The notes under the pieces were generated by a model that worked only from the letters and a program-made list of their open reading frames with translations, had not been told where the DNA came from and made no database searches. A stretch of DNA of 64,000 bases from Sabethes cyaneus (Eukaryota; Arthropoda; Insecta; Diptera; Culicidae), in the NCBI RefSeq assembly GCF_943734655.1, contig NC_071353.1, positions 143,071,907 through 143,135,906 of the forward strand, given 5' to 3'. Below, in pieces: positions 45,790-58,379 of the stretch. The position numbers and the translations under genes were made by a program. How positions within the stretch are numbered: position 1 is the stretch's first letter; each line of letters opens with the position of its first letter.

Positions 45790-48700
45790 TCATTGATTTT
45801 TTGGTATCAATTGATGATTTTGTCTTTTCTTGGGACTTTATGGTAAAAAAGGTATGTCCTTGGTGTGTTTCACAAGCTATCAAATGAAATGTTTTATGAT
45901 CGTAGATATCTGTTCTCTGTGTTTGGAATAAACCAACAGTAGATTGAAAAGCGATTTTGTTCGTAACACATTTTCGCTGCGTTCCTCTCTCTAAACAATC
46001 TGCTCCAGAAAAAATATCTATGCCCTGCTCCCGATAGTGAGCTCCAGTTTTGCCAGCTGGCAAACAAACACTTGCTACCGGGGCTAGCGTTAGCCAAATA
46101 CCATGCACAATCTTATCTATGCAACTTAAGGGCCATAATCTATATCGCCGCAGCATCCCCCGGGCGGAACATGACATTCGCACACAACAAGCTCGCACGT
46201 TTTTATGAACCATGTACGGAAGTTATCTTTTGTGCTGAATCGTTCCGGCACAACTTACGGTCGTCGCCGACAACAGAACCAACCCGGTTTTTCCCGGATC
46301 GTCCCGGCAAAGAACGCTGCCGGAGCTTGATGCTGGTGTAGAGAGTCCGCGAACATAAAACTTTATTTATATCGACAACTTTTACCCATTTAGTTTATAA
46401 GATAATTCCTCGGGGTGCACTTGTCCTGGCTGGTATCGCCATTCCAGTTTGTGTTCGGCCGTCGAATGGCGCAAGCATGCGAGCGGAAATGATCATCGCT
46501 AAACGGTCTTGGGCCGTTGTTTTTGGTGAACGTGGAAAAGAGCCATCGTCTATCGGCAGTATGGAACATGTCCATTACGTAAGGGTTTCAGCGACTTTAT
46601 GGGGGGGCCTGTCCGGTCCAGAGTGCAGAACTTACCAGAACTGTTGTTCAGTTTTAATTGCTTTGATGCATTTTCTTTCAGAAGTTTGCTTCGGTTACTT
46701 CTTTCGGTTGATTCTTTAACAACTCAAACGCAACTGAACGGCAATAATGCTTGGTTTGTTTGTTTTTTAAGCAAGAACGTTTGAAAACATGTTTGGTTTT
46801 TTACTACATCCAGTTAGTTTCACCTGAATCTAAAAGTTGCAAGAGTCACTTAACAACTATTCCTTAAATTGTTAAGAGCCCACAACCGTCATTTTTTGGA
46901 ATTTTCCATTATTTTCTCAGCAACCGAAATGCAACCCCCGAGACAAACAAACCACGTACGTTCCGGCTGCTGTCAGCGTCTGGGTCCGGTCACGTGTGGT
47001 TTCGCAGGAATCAAAATGTTTACCGACCAAACAACAACGGCACAATCAGCTTGCTTTCTCCCGTGTGAGCCTTGCGGCATCCGAAGCACTGACTGAGCAC
47101 TGTCGAGTGTCCTACCTTTTTCGCTGCCACCGGAAGTCTTGACTGTGCCCACGAACAGTCTGGCCAGGCGGCTGACATTTTTGTTCCGAACTCAACAAAC
47201 AACATCACGCTATTTGCTCTGCTCCTTTCCTTCCCCGCTGAAGTGTACATGAAGGTTTAATTCGACTAAACAGCCTGAAAAGAAAAACAGAGTTTTTAAA
47301 GTAAACCGAATTGTACGTGGGCCCACTAACATCGCCAGCAAATCGTTGCCGGCAGGGGCGCGGCGGGAAGAAAAACTTTCCTCCCATCGCATCGATAAGA
47401 ATCGATCCTACGATATGCTGCTGGTGCTGCCGGGTCGATTTGGATTCGGTCGGCTTTGGGATTTGATTCAATTAATTCGGCTCACGTCGGCACTCTCAAG
47501 GTAAGATGAAAAGTTTCCTTTCTCCCTTCCAACAACATTATCATCATCGCCATCGGTTTCATCGATTGGCAGCCCAGCAGCCGGAAATGGGGCTTCCTTT
47601 TTCGGGCAGGCATTTTTGTTTTAAAAAAATGAGCAAAAATATCCCGGTATTAAAATGTCCCAACAAATGGATTACTTCCTAGAGTTTGAAGCTTCGATAA
47701 TATACTAGGAGAGTTTTGATAACTTTAAACAAAGTTTACATTGGTTTAAAGTTTTTAACTACTAACCTACCGACAGCTGTTGGTGTTTATTTTAAATCCT
47801 GAAACTGATCGGCCCTTGTCAAAAGCTTTCCCGAACGACTCACCGTCCTAACGTCCACCCGCCCGTCAGAGCATTAAACCGTGTGCTAATGTTATTGATA
47901 TTAATTAACATTTATTGCTGTTTACACAATACTTTCTAATTAAAAAGCAGCAACCGGTTAGAGGCACGCCTTATCGTTCCCGAAGAAAACGCGATCCCCA
48001 ACCTAGCAGCAGCAGCAGCAGCACCGTGTGTTTACCGTGTGCGTATGTGTGCCAAGCGGTACTGCCGGGTGGGTGGGAACTGAAACGGAACACGTGGGGA
48101 ATAGACTTTGCTCGGGTTCCTTACCCGAGTGCCACACACCGACGACCGGGGAAACATAAGCAAAAGTTTGCCTGCAAACAAGAATTAACATAAATATGAG
48201 GCAGACTTCATAATCACGTTTGGGTTGGAAGCATCCTTACAAACGAAACCAAAACGCTTCTGTTTCATAATCAAACACTTGGATTATGGATTTTCAACTT
48301 GTTCCGAGAGGAATGGGTTTATGGGTATATTATAAAAGAAAGAAAATACACATGTTAAAAGGAGATTATAGGCCCAAACAGTGAAAATAAGAATTTTTAC
48401 ATGCTGTTTCATCTTAGATTTATGCTATTGTAATCTGGTGTCAACATTTTGCTTGACAATACATTGTTAATCATTAAGTAAATTTTTATCTTTACGTTTA
48501 TATTTGCTTCACATAATGTGCCTCACACATTTGCTGAGTTTGTAAATTAAGTTTGAGATGGTTTGTTGGAATGGAATGGTTCGATTCGTGTGAAAGAGGA
48601 GACAGCGGTCTCGAGTTTGTACGGTGGTTTTAACAAGAAGCACTACAGTTTCCCATAACCCTCCAAAATTAGCGATCGTCACAAGCCCAGGCTGGGGCAT

Positions 48701-48835
48701 ACTAGGGTACGTGCCCCACCTTCTCTAAAAATTAAAATGTAAAACTAAATAATTCCACAAACGGGCAAACGGGAAGTTTGAGGACGTCAATTTTAAAGCC
48801 CAGTATTTTCAGGATAGGAGAATCAATTGCTTCAA
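45790..48835. other. Unique DNA with small CAG tracts, no gene seen
   Basis: An AGCAGCAGCAGCAGCA tract lies at about 48,007-48,022. GC content is higher than in the satellites. No domain-bearing frame was found. Confidence 0.5.
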
Positions 48836-49095
48836 AATAGATTTAGTCTCAATTTTCAAGTACGATGTCAACTCTAAATTTAGGTACAGCTTCCAGTTCA
48901 ATTTGATGTAAAATTTTAAGTTCAAATTATATCAAATAATGTTGCTTTTTGAGCGTATCCTCCGTTCCGTGTAAATTAAAGCGGCGTAAAAACTAAGAAA
49001 TTTGCAAAATGCGACTTTCCTGTATTCCGAATTCAACTCTAATTTCAGCTAATTGCGAGTGTAATTTTAAGATCAATTTTCAATTCAAATGGAAA
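48836..49095. repeat. Satellite B island 2 (interrupted)
   Basis: Words near AATTTCAAGTTC occur at 48,846-48,940 and 49,030-49,095, with an unrelated insert between them. Confidence 0.6.
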
Positions 49096-49109
49096 TGAAG
49101 GCAAATCTA

Positions 49110-49160
49110 CATATGCAGGAGGCTTGTCTGTAACCAAAACCAGGCCTCTGACAGGACGTC
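49110..49160 (-). repeat. GACGTCCTGTCAG repeat fragment
   Basis: The inverse of this stretch matches the two ~48 bp tandem units at 51,678-51,775 (ATGACGTCCTGTCAG, then ACCTGGTTTT). Confidence 0.7.
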
Positions 49161-49189
49161 ATGTTATCATAGCAAGAATCACAGATCGC

Positions 49190-49944
49190 TTCCTAAATGC
49201 TTTAGCACAAAGCTGAAACTGATACAAGTGCATCTAAACTACAAGTGGTGAGAGAACGTCTCGAAAACTCTAGAAGGGCTCCAGAATGGGTGTTAAATAT
49301 TTGCGTACAACGAATTACAAACGTCAGTAGCCCGGTTAAAACCACAGCGCCACAGTCTACATTTAATAAAAGATGGCGCATCACTCGATATTCACAAAAG
49401 GAGCGCTCTCTGTGGACTTTTTCTCTTGCATTGCAGTTGTGCAAGTGAGTGCGAGAAAAGAGGTGGATTCCACCGAGGAGGGATATATGAAATAGAAAAA
49501 AACTTTGTTTCGCTTGCGTTATAGTGATTTTCATATAGCAAATCGATACATTATTAGCTGCGTGACAGAAAGGGCAGCTGTCTGGGAAGGAGCCGACAGG
49601 GACAGTATAAATGTATGTTCCACCAGAACTCCGGAACGTCTGGACGGTTCTTCAACAAACGTCGTTTGTCAAACCCTCCAGCAGTTGTACAAGTGGCTGG
49701 ATTTCTGAAAGGGGGAGTAAGGTGGTCATTACCAAGTGGAAGTTAAAAATGTAAAAAAAACTGTGTGCCAATTTAGAAGGATTACCGAGAAGAGGACAGA
49801 TTTACAAGTGGCTGGGAGAGAAGAGGAACTGTCAAAGGGAGTAGATACATTCCAATAGAGAAAAAAGGAATTTTCGTTACAATAACAGATGCACAAGTGA
49901 TTGAGAGACAAAGGGGCCCCGAATAGGATGGGTCAATCAGCTAG
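49190..49944 (+). mobile_element. Possible second Helitron family, copy b
   Basis: The end at 49,941-49,944 is CTAG followed by T, as in copy a. Upstream are diverged units with ACAAGTGGCTGG and TCCGGAACGTCTGGACGGTT. The latter phrase also occurs near 36,510 beside the R4-like element. The left boundary near 49,190 is a guess. Confidence 0.4.
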
Positions 49945-49959
49945 TAAAGTATATTATTC

Positions 49960-50170
49960 CAAATTTGAGTCGAATTTCATATCTCCTTTTATGATAATTT
50001 CAAGCCAATTTTAAATAAAATTACAAGGTCAGTTTTGAATCAAATTTGAATTTTAATTTCAAGTTTGATCTGTAGGTTAACTGTATGTTTGATATCTAGC
50101 ACTATTTTAAGGCAAATTTAGTTTTAATTCTAAATTTAAGAACAGTTTTATATCCAACTAGTTGAGCCCG
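49960..50170. repeat. Satellite B island 3
   Basis: Diverged words of the AATTTCAAGTCC type. Confidence 0.65.
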
Positions 50171-50404
50171 AATCTTACGATCCGGAAAATAGAACTGTCT
50201 GTTAAGAATTCAGAAAACTGCGGATGCATTCCATTGGCCAGTGATTGCGATGATGTTTAATCTTTGTATTAGTTCTTGGTGTTCTCATATAACTCTAAGA
50301 TGTTGTACATAAGAGTCATAGCCGGTAACTGAAATAATTAGTTTTTGTGGTCGTGTTGGATTTTATTTAACGGAATAAAAACAATATCTTCACTGTGCTG
50401 TTTC

Positions 50405-51640
50405 TATAGTCGAGCAGTCGAGTCGAGTAGTCGAGTCGAGTAGTCGAGTCGAGCAGTTGAATCGAGTAGTCGAGTCGAGCAGTTGAATCGGGTGGTCGAG
50501 TCGAGCAGCTGAATCGAGTAATCTAGTCGAACAGTTGAGTTGTGCAGTCGAATCGAACGGTTTAGTCAAGCAGTCGGGTCAAGCGGTTAAGTCGAACAGT
50601 CGAATCGAGCAGTTCATTTGAGCAGTCGAGTAGTCCAGTCGAACAGTTTATTCGAGCAGTTGAGTCGAGTAAACCAGTTGAGCAGTTAAATCGAGCTGTC
50701 GAATCAAACAGAAGTCAAGCAGTTGAGTCGAGCAGTCAAATCGAACAGTTAAATCAAGCTGTTCAGTCAAGCAGTGCAGCCGAGCAGTTGAGTCGAGCAG
50801 TCGAGTTGGGTAGTTGAACCGAGCAGTTTAATCCAGCAGTCCAGTCGAGCAGTTAAGTCGAGTACTCCAGTCGAGCGGTTGAATCGAGTAGTCTAGTCGA
50901 GCAGTTGAGTCAAGCACTCGAGTCGAACAGTTTAGTCAAGCAATCTAATCGAGCAGTCGGGTCAAGCGGTTCAGTCGAGCAGTTAAGTGGAACAGTTGAG
51001 TCTAGCGGTTCAGTCGAGTAGTCCAGTCGAGCAGTTGAATCGAGCAGTTAAGTCGAGCTGTCGAATCAAACAGTTAAGTCAAGCAGTTGAGTTGAGCAGT
51101 CGGGTTGAGTGGCTAAGTCAAGCAGTCTAGTCGAGCTGTTGAATCAAGCTTTCAGTTGAGTTGAGCAATCAAATTGAGTACTCTAGTCGAGCAGTTGAAT
51201 CGAGCAATCGGGTTGAGCAGTGGAGTCGAGCAGCCGAGTCGAATAGTCCAATCGAGTTAGTTGAGTCAAGCAGTTCATTCGAGCAATCGAGTCGGGCAGT
51301 TGAGTCGAGTAGTCCAGTCAAGCAGTGCAGTCGAGTAGTCGAATCGAACAGTCCTATCGAGCAGTTCAATCGTGCAGTCAGGTCGAGCAGTAAGTCAAGA
51401 AAATGTGTTAAGCAGTCGAATCGAGTAATTAAATCGAGTAGTCCACTCGAGCAGTTAAATCGAGCTGTTCAGTCAAGCAGTCAAGTCGATCTGTCCAATC
51501 AAGCAGTTGAGTCGAGCAGTCGAATCGAACAGTTCAGTTAAGGAGTTCAGTCGAGCAATCAAATCGAGTAGTCTAATCGACCAGTCCAGTCCAACAGTCT
51601 AGTCAACCAGTTGAGCATTCGAGCGGTCCAGCAGTCGACC
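50405..51640. repeat. Satellite C, 13-mer array
   Basis: About 95 diverged copies of GAGCAGTTGAGTC can be laid out end to end with the 13-base phase largely kept. Most variation is at positions 5-9, while GAG and GTC recur. The Ser/Glu/Val-rich frame through 51,161-51,541 simply reads the array and is not a gene. Confidence 0.95.
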
Positions 51641-51677
51641 AGTGAGAAGACTGAGAATACAACCCATTGCTACGAAA

Positions 51678-51775
51678 GTATGACGTCCTGTCAGGGACCT
51701 GTTTTTAGTTACCGATAAGCCTCTTATGACGTCCTGTCAGTGACCTGGTTTTCGGGACAGACATAAGCCTCTTAT
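51678..51775 (+). repeat. Two ~48 bp tandem units (GACGTCCTGTCAG)
   Basis: ATGACGTCCTGTCAG starts at about 51,680 and 51,727, each followed by GACCTG and AAGCCTCTTAT. Confidence 0.85.
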
Positions 51776-51839
51776 ATAAATATATTATATAAATAGATTA
51801 GGTATAAAACTTATTTTAACTTACATTTCGTTTACGGTA

Positions 51840-53660
51840 CGAGTTCAATTTTAAGTCCAACTCCATGTTAAATTTCATGTCCGATTCCAAGTTAAATTTT
51901 AGGTCACATTTCGGCTTTATTTTCAAGTCCAATTTTAAGTCTAAATTCAATACCAATGTAGTGTCTCATTTTGAGTCCAAATTCAAATTTAATTCCATTC
52001 ACAATTCCGTCTTGAGATCCAATTTCAAGCCTGATTTTTTTACGTGATTTATGTTTGTGAATGTGTTAGTTTTAAGTCTTGCGTGTATATCTGTTCTTAT
52101 TCATTATCGAGGTTTTTTTCAAATTTTTTTCCTTGAACTACAGTCAATTTTTTTTCTCAGGCAATTCAAAATTACGAGTATAAAAAAAGCATAAATTAAT
52201 GTTGAAAGGTGAATACCGAACCCATTATAAATAGCATAAGAAACTACTTGTATTATTACGTAACATTACATAAATGAATTTATTATTATTATATTCAAGC
52301 CTGATTTTAAGCGATCTCAAGTGCGATTTGAAACCCAATTTCAAGTGCAATTTCATACCCAGTTTTAAATCTAACTTCAAGTGTGTTTTCATGCTCAATT
52401 TCGTGTCCAATTGAATGTCCCACTTTGAATCCCATTCCGAGTCCAATTTAGTCCCTCTGATTTCAAGAGCAATAGCAGAATTTCAAGTGCAGTTTCGAGT
52501 TCAATTTTAAAATCTCAAATTTAATACCAATTTAGTGTCCCATTTTAAGTCCAAATTCGTATTTAAGTCCAATTTAAATTCCGATTTGAAATCCAATTTT
52601 AAACCTTATTACAAGTGATGTCAAATCCAATTTCAAGTCTAATTTCAGGTCCAATTATGAGTCCAATACAGTGTTCCATTTTAAATCCTAATTCAAATTC
52701 AATTCATTTCAAGTTTCAACACCGATTTGAAATCCAATTTTAGGTACAATTCAAAACTCAATTTAAAATATAATTTCAAGTGTGTTTCCAAGCTCAATTT
52801 CGTATCCAATTGAAGGTCCCACTTTAAATCCAATTCCGAGTCCAATTTAGTTCCAATTTCTCCTCTGTTCTCAAGTGCAATTGCAGAACTTCAAGTGCAG
52901 AACTTCGAGTTCAATTTTAAATCTAAAATTTAATACCAATTTAGTAGTGTCCCATTTTAAGTCCAAATTTGCATTTAACTCCAATTTCAATTCTGATTTG
53001 AAATCCAATTTTAAACCTTATTACAAGTTATTTCAAACCCAATTTCAAGTGTAATTTCAGGTCCAATTATAAGTCCAATACAGTGTCCCATTTTAAATCC
53101 TAATTCAAATCCAATTAATTTCCAGTTTCAACGCCGACTTGAAATCCAATTTTAGGTACAATTCCCAACCCAATTTAAAATCTAATTGGAAGTGTGTTTT
53201 TAAGTCGAGTCCAACTGAATGTCCCTCTGTGAGAAGAATTTCGTGTCCAATTTGATTCCGATTTTCCCGATCTCAAGTTCAATTGCAGAATTCCCAATGT
53301 AGTTTCAAGTCCAATTGAAGTCCAATTTTAAATCCAATTTAGTGTTTCATCTTAATTTAAATCCAGTTTCAACTTCGATTTAAATCGAATTTCAAGTGTG
53401 CTTTCAAATTCAATTTCGTGTCCAGTTGATACTGTCCCTCTAAGTCAAATTTCGAGGCCAATTTCACCGTCGATCTCGAGGGCATTTGTAGAATGTTAAG
53501 TGCTATTTCAAATCCGTTTGATGTCTAAATTTAAGTACACTTTAGTGTCCCATTTCAAGTCCAAACTCATTTTTAATTCCTATTCTGATTTGAAATCACA
53601 TTTCAAGCCTGATTTCAAGTGCAATTTCAGGACCCCAATTTCAAGTCCAATTTAGTGTAC
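51840..53660. repeat. Satellite B, main island
   Basis: 12-mers near AATTTCAAGTCC, with an AT-rich interruption at about 52,045-52,280. A longer period is suggested by recurring passages such as CAGTGTCCCATTTTAAATCC near 52,672 and 53,080, with similar order around each, implying higher-order duplication of about 400 bp. The family returns at 54,725-55,015, 58,795-59,010 and 61,790-62,110. Confidence 0.9.
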
Positions 53661-53666
53661 CATTTT

Positions 53667-54680
53667 GACGTAGGACTACGTCTTACGGCAAGTTTTGAGA
53701 TAGGGTGTCATTCCAAAAAATCGAAAAATGCGAGCGTCACGAAAAATGAAAGGTTTTGAGCGCTAATAGCTCAGCGGTTTTCCGATCGATTTTCAATATT
53801 CTTACACCAATCGATCGGAAAATCTTCTAAGAATTGACTCAAATGTAGAAAAGAGTGGATTCTTGATGTTGAACTATTGAAAAAATGAAAATAATAAACT
53901 TATGTTTTACCAGAATTTTCGCTTCGTGATTGGTTGGAAGATTCTATACGATGATCTAAACCTATACCAATTTGATATCTGTGCTTGGGAAGTAAGCCAA
54001 AACAAGTGACAAAGCTTCCTCATTTTAACAAGATTTCTTAACACCGCGGTTCAACCTAGACCATTTTGATGTCCTTGCTTGGGAAGTACGCCAGAGAGAG
54101 TGACAAAGGCCCCTCGTGCCAACAGATTTCTTACGAACGCATTTAAACCTAGTCCAATTTGATGTCTGTGTTAGGGAAGTGTGCCAGAAAAAATGACACA
54201 ATTTCGTTGTCCCAATAGATCGCAAATTATTTACTGCGAGACGATTAAACCTAGGCGATTTTGAAATCTGTGTTGGAAAAATGTGCTACACCTGTAGTGT
54301 TCGGTTACAATATGACTCTGTATGAATACGCTTGCTTGCCGTTTCATTAGAAGTGTAGTGAAAAGATGTGCTGTTGATAAAATAGGATTGAATTTGTAAA
54401 ATCCCTTCAACGTGGGAAACCATGGATAATAAAAACAATCTTTTATTTCAGTAAGGTAGCAGGAAAGCAATAGTTTGTGTTCTTGATTTTGTTAAATTGT
54501 TTTCAAATGCACAATCTTTTGAGAATTGAACGTATGCAATGTTACTACTTTGATAAATGTTACATACAACGCATGTAGCATGTATATATGTTACGTATGG
54601 CATGTATACATGAAGAATCGAATGATTACAAGCATAAATACATGCTACTATCACTATACAAAGAGACGTAGTCCTGCGTC
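53667..54680 (+). repeat. Family G dispersed repeat, copy 4 (bounded by palindromes)
   Basis: It begins GACGTAGGACTACGTC (53,667-53,682) and a near copy, GACGTAGTCCTGCGTC, sits at 54,665-54,680. Inside are three ~110-120 bp subrepeats with GACCATTTTGATGTCCTTG or CCAATTTGATGTCTGTG, GGGAAGT and CCAGA. It inserted within satellite B, which continues on both sides. It encodes no protein. Confidence 0.85.
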
Positions 54681-54724
54681 ACCTATATATGCAGTCGTGT
54701 CTTGTACACAACCCCTCTGATTTT

Positions 54725-55015
54725 TTTAAATCCTAATTCGAATCCAATGTATTTATTTACTTTTTTAATTCCAATAATTTAATACAATTTAATTCCAGTT
54801 TAAACTCCGATTTGAATTCCAATGTCAATTACAGTTTCGAAACTAGTTTTAATTTCAAGTGTGTTTTCAAGTTCAATTTCGTGTCCAATTGAATATCTCA
54901 CTTTGTGTCAAGTATAATTAAAGTGGAGTCCAATTTAATTTCCATTTCACCTCAGATATCAAGTGTAATTGCAGAATTTCAAGTGCAATTTCAAATCCAT
55001 TTGAGGTCCTGTTCT
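54725..55015. repeat. Satellite B, continuation after family G
   Basis: The 12-mer words resume (TTCAAGTTCAATTTCGTGTCC and relatives) directly after the family G copy. Confidence 0.8.
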
Positions 55016-55034
55016 ATTAGAATTTACATCAATG

Positions 55035-55215
55035 TGTATTTCGCAAATAAAAGACAAGAAACAAGTCGCTGTTATTAATACAGATTGGAAAGCGACGTTT
55101 GATTGAATAGACCATACAATACTCTAACGAACTCTCTTTTGGCTTGATGTTTCTCACCAAATGGTCGAATGACTAAACTTATACCTCAGTGGCAGAGTAC
55201 TGCGTGTTGAAGTCG
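55035..55215 (+). pseudogene. Short Jockey-like RT fragment
   Basis: The frame gives VAVINTDWKATFD, a stop, IDHTIL, and after a shift YLSGRVLRVEVG. These match VDAVYTDLKAAFDRIDHRIL and YLSDRVLQVKL of the copy at 17,562-20,304, so this is a small piece of the same family. Both truncated ends are abrupt; the right end meets a CTAGGG-rich tract. Confidence 0.7.
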
Positions 55216-55252
55216 GGCTAGGCCTAGGACTAGGGATAGGGCTAGGGCTAGG
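55214..55252. repeat. Short GGGCTA tract
   Basis: Words CTAGGC, CTAGGACTAGGG and ATAGGGCTAGGG, the complement of the CCCTAG array at 58,185-58,285. Confidence 0.8.
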
Positions 55253-55339
55253 TCCCTTTTACTTGCAGAGAAACATCAACGAACTAAAAAAATAGCCCCG
55301 ATTTCTCGCCTGAGTGCGCCGCTGGACTAGTGTAGATTT

Positions 55340-55950
55340 TTACTAGTGTTGTTCTCCGCCGTCACCAGCGACCCCAAAAACACGAACTCATCTACCATTT
55401 ATAGTTCGTCGCCATCAACAGCTATCGTCCATTGGAGGCGCGCGTTTGTCTCCTTTAAGCCTCTTCCTTTTATATATTTGGTCTTTGATGGCATGGATTG
55501 CCTCCACTGTCGCAATGTTTCTGGCTATGATATCAAAGTCATCTGCGAAGTTTAGAAATTGGCGACCGCTGGTGAAAATCGTGCCTCTCGTTTTGATGCT
55601 CGCTCTCGAAATCATCCCATTTAAAGTGAAGGTGTATAGCATGCAGGATAAGCCGACATCTTGTCTCAACACCCGCCGCGTCTCAAAGAAGCGTATGAAA
55701 CACATCACTCGATCCAATGTAGTTTTGAGCATTCACGTCAGTTTATCCGGAAACTCGTGATCGTACATTATCTGCCATAGCTGGTCTCGATCGACTGTAT
55801 CGTATGCTGCTTTGAAGTTAATAAAGATGTGGTACGTGGTACTACCGACAGTTCTGCAAGATCTGTGTTCACAGTTACACGAGCCCTTTGAGGCCCACCT
55901 AATAATTCCATAAGAAACCTTCTGCACCAGGTGACCAGCCAGCATTACAA
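55340..55950 (-). pseudogene. RTE-like endonuclease-RT, palm fragment
   Basis: Leftwards the frame gives TTYHIFINFKAAYDTVDRDQ, an in-frame stop near 55,735, then KTTLDRVMCFIRF, RRVLRQDVGLSCMLYTFTL, GTIFTSGRQFLNFADDFDII and RNIATVEAIHAI, followed by a short unrelated-looking end. The catalytic FADD box is intact. Several parts are shortened relative to family members. The RT signature is closest to the fragment at 27,545, not to the Jockey-like copies. Confidence 0.8.
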
Positions 55951-57322
55951 GATCTGCTAGAATACCTTGTAGACGACATTTACCTGCGTTAATAATTTTA
56001 GCGAAGCAAACACCAATATTTCGCTTTACGACTTGATTCTACTTCTTCTATTAATACTTCTCTGTTCCTCAAATGGCTATTTTGTCGAAATGAAAAAAAT
56101 GGCATGGATAGAGCATAAATTGAATCCACACTAAATGCACACATAAATGCGTAACAACCAGAGTTAATTAGCACCGATTTCAGAGTAGATAATTGTTTCT
56201 CCGCTCAACTGATTATAATCCAAATTGGCTCGATTGATATTGATCCCGGTCGGAGCCGGATTGTCACTAATTACTGAATAAATGGCATTAATTCACTAAA
56301 CAGAAAATCAAATAGTGCACAGTCAGTCGGCTAAAGGTTTATGATTTCCATCGAAACAGGAAAGAGTGTCATCATATCGGTGCAGTGCAATGCTGTGCTG
56401 CGAGTGTCATTTACAGCTTCTTAATCCACCTTGTACAACACTGTAGTGATGTTAACATCCAATTGGATTATGTACATTAATTATGTCGCTGTCGCTCGAT
56501 GAACAACACAAAGTCGGTCCACCACCATTCGCACCATGTCAAAATTAACTGCGAATAATATCCTCACTAATAAAAAATAATAATAGCAACTTTTCACGTT
56601 GCCATTTTTACTCGATGCTGGGAAGGTTCTTCTGCTATGGAACTCCTATGGAAGTTGGGAGTGGGAAGCAAAAACCAGCAAACAATAGTAGTAAAAATTA
56701 CTGCAAATCCCCGCAGACTGTTATCCCCTAGCAAGCATCTTTCGTCGCCGCGAATTAATCACAAAACCCAAAACGACGGAACGGGTTGTTTTGACTGCAA
56801 ATTTTCCGCTCCCAAAGCTGCTGCCGCTCCGGAGTGGGTTAAATCTTGCATGATTAATAAAATTACATATTAATAATGTGTTTGTTTTAGCTCGGAATAA
56901 CACGCCACACCACACCACGTGGCTCTACCTATTATCGCTGCGAAGAAGCAGCGAAGGACCTATGTCAACGGATCGTCTTCTTTATTAAGGTCCTCCTCCC
57001 GCTAGCTTCATCACAAAGATTCTTCCGCATAAGTAAACATACGCTTTCGCATATTTCTTCGTAGAACTTCTTCCCCGTGTGTCCACTGAAAAGGGCGAGC
57101 GGATGGGTTCCTTCCGTCCTGGATATAGCTTTAGACTTTAGAAGAAGCAACACGCATTATGTTTGTGTTTTATGCGATTATGCGAGCTTACGTAGCTGTT
57201 TCGTCCACATATCTGCTATTATATGCGGCTCCTTTCGGTAAAATGATGACGAAGAGACATTAAACACAGTTTAATGTATGCATCGCCAGTCAAGCTGGCT
57301 TATTCTAGGGTTGGAATTTTTT
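55951..57322. other. Unique DNA, no gene seen
   Basis: AT-rich with TTAATT-type words. No repeat partner in the window and no domain-bearing frame. Confidence 0.5.
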
Positions 57323-58165
57323 GACGTAGGAATACGTCTTTCGGGAAGGTAACTGGGGGTAATTCCAAAAAATAAAAAATGCGAGCGTCACGAAAACATG
57401 ACAGGTTTTGAGCGCCAATAACTTAGAGGTTTTCAGATCAATTTTCAATATTTTTGCGTACATCGATCGGAAAATCTTCTACGCATCAAGTCACGCATAA
57501 CAATGAAAATTATTGATTTCAAAGTACGTACTATTGAAAAATTGAAAATAATGAAGCTATGTCCAACTGAAAATCCTCGCTTCGCGATTGATTGAAAAAG
57601 ACGCCTTCATAATTTTAACATTGAAAAAAAAAAGACAAAATCTCCCCGTCCCTACAAGCCGAAGATTCTTTGCAACGATGGAACCTAGAGCAATTTGATA
57701 TCGGTGCTTAGGAAGTAAAACAGAACAAATGAAAGTTTTCTCGTCTCAACAAGATGCAACCCAATTAAACCTAGACCAATTGATGTCTTTGTTTGGGAAG
57801 TACGCCAGAAAGAGTGGCAAGCTCCCTCATTCCAACAAAATTTTCACGAACGCAATTAAACCTAGTCCTATTTAATGCCTGTGTTAGGGAAGTGTACCAG
57901 AAAAAATGACAAAAGTTCCTTGTCCCAACGGATCGCAAATTCTTTACGGCGAGACGATTAAACCTTGGCGAAAGTGTCTGACATCGATTAGCACCATGCC
58001 GCCAGTCAAAACAGCAATCGGGACCAGCTACAAAAGACAATTTTCATGACTGTCGCAGAGGCATTTTTGGCAGCTCAGTGTCCTTCTGGTATACAAAAAA
58101 AAACCTACACGAATTTGATATCTGTGTTGGAAAAGTGCGCTACAGCTGTAGTGTTCGGGTATAAT
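57323..58165 (+). repeat. Family G dispersed repeat, copy 5
   Basis: It begins GACGTAGGAATACGTC at 57,323 and matches copy 4 through AAAATGCGAGCGTCACGAAAA, ATCGATCGGAAAATCTTCTA and three ~115 bp subrepeats, ending near GCTACAGCTGTAGTGTTCGG. The inserted segment 57,970-58,090 is absent from copy 4. Confidence 0.85.
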
Positions 58166-58184
58166 GTATTTCTGTAACCTTTAG

Positions 58185-58285
58185 CCCTAGCCTCAGCCCC
58201 AGCCCCAGCCCCTGCCCCAGCCCTAGCCCTAGCCCTAGCCCTAGCCCTAGCCCTAGCCCTAGCCCTAGCCCTAGCCCTAGGACTA
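58185..58285. repeat. (CCCTAG)n array
   Basis: About 11 clean CCCTAG units, preceded by diverged CCCCAGCC words. It is not the insect telomere unit TTAGG. Confidence 0.95.
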
Positions 58286-58379
58286 GCACTCCTGAATTTT
58301 TGTTAAGTAAAAAATCTCAGCTCAGAGATAAAGAACCTAAGCCCGGCCTTGAGTGATTCTACCTTCTGTGACAGTTGTT

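Noticed and set aside
51161..51541. Ser/Glu/Val-rich 126-residue frame
   Set aside because: It is the 13-mer satellite C translated; no start context, domain or boundary independent of the array.
58185..58285. Telomere
   Set aside because: The unit is CCCTAG, not TTAGG, the tract is about 100 bases, and ordinary repeats lie on both sides.
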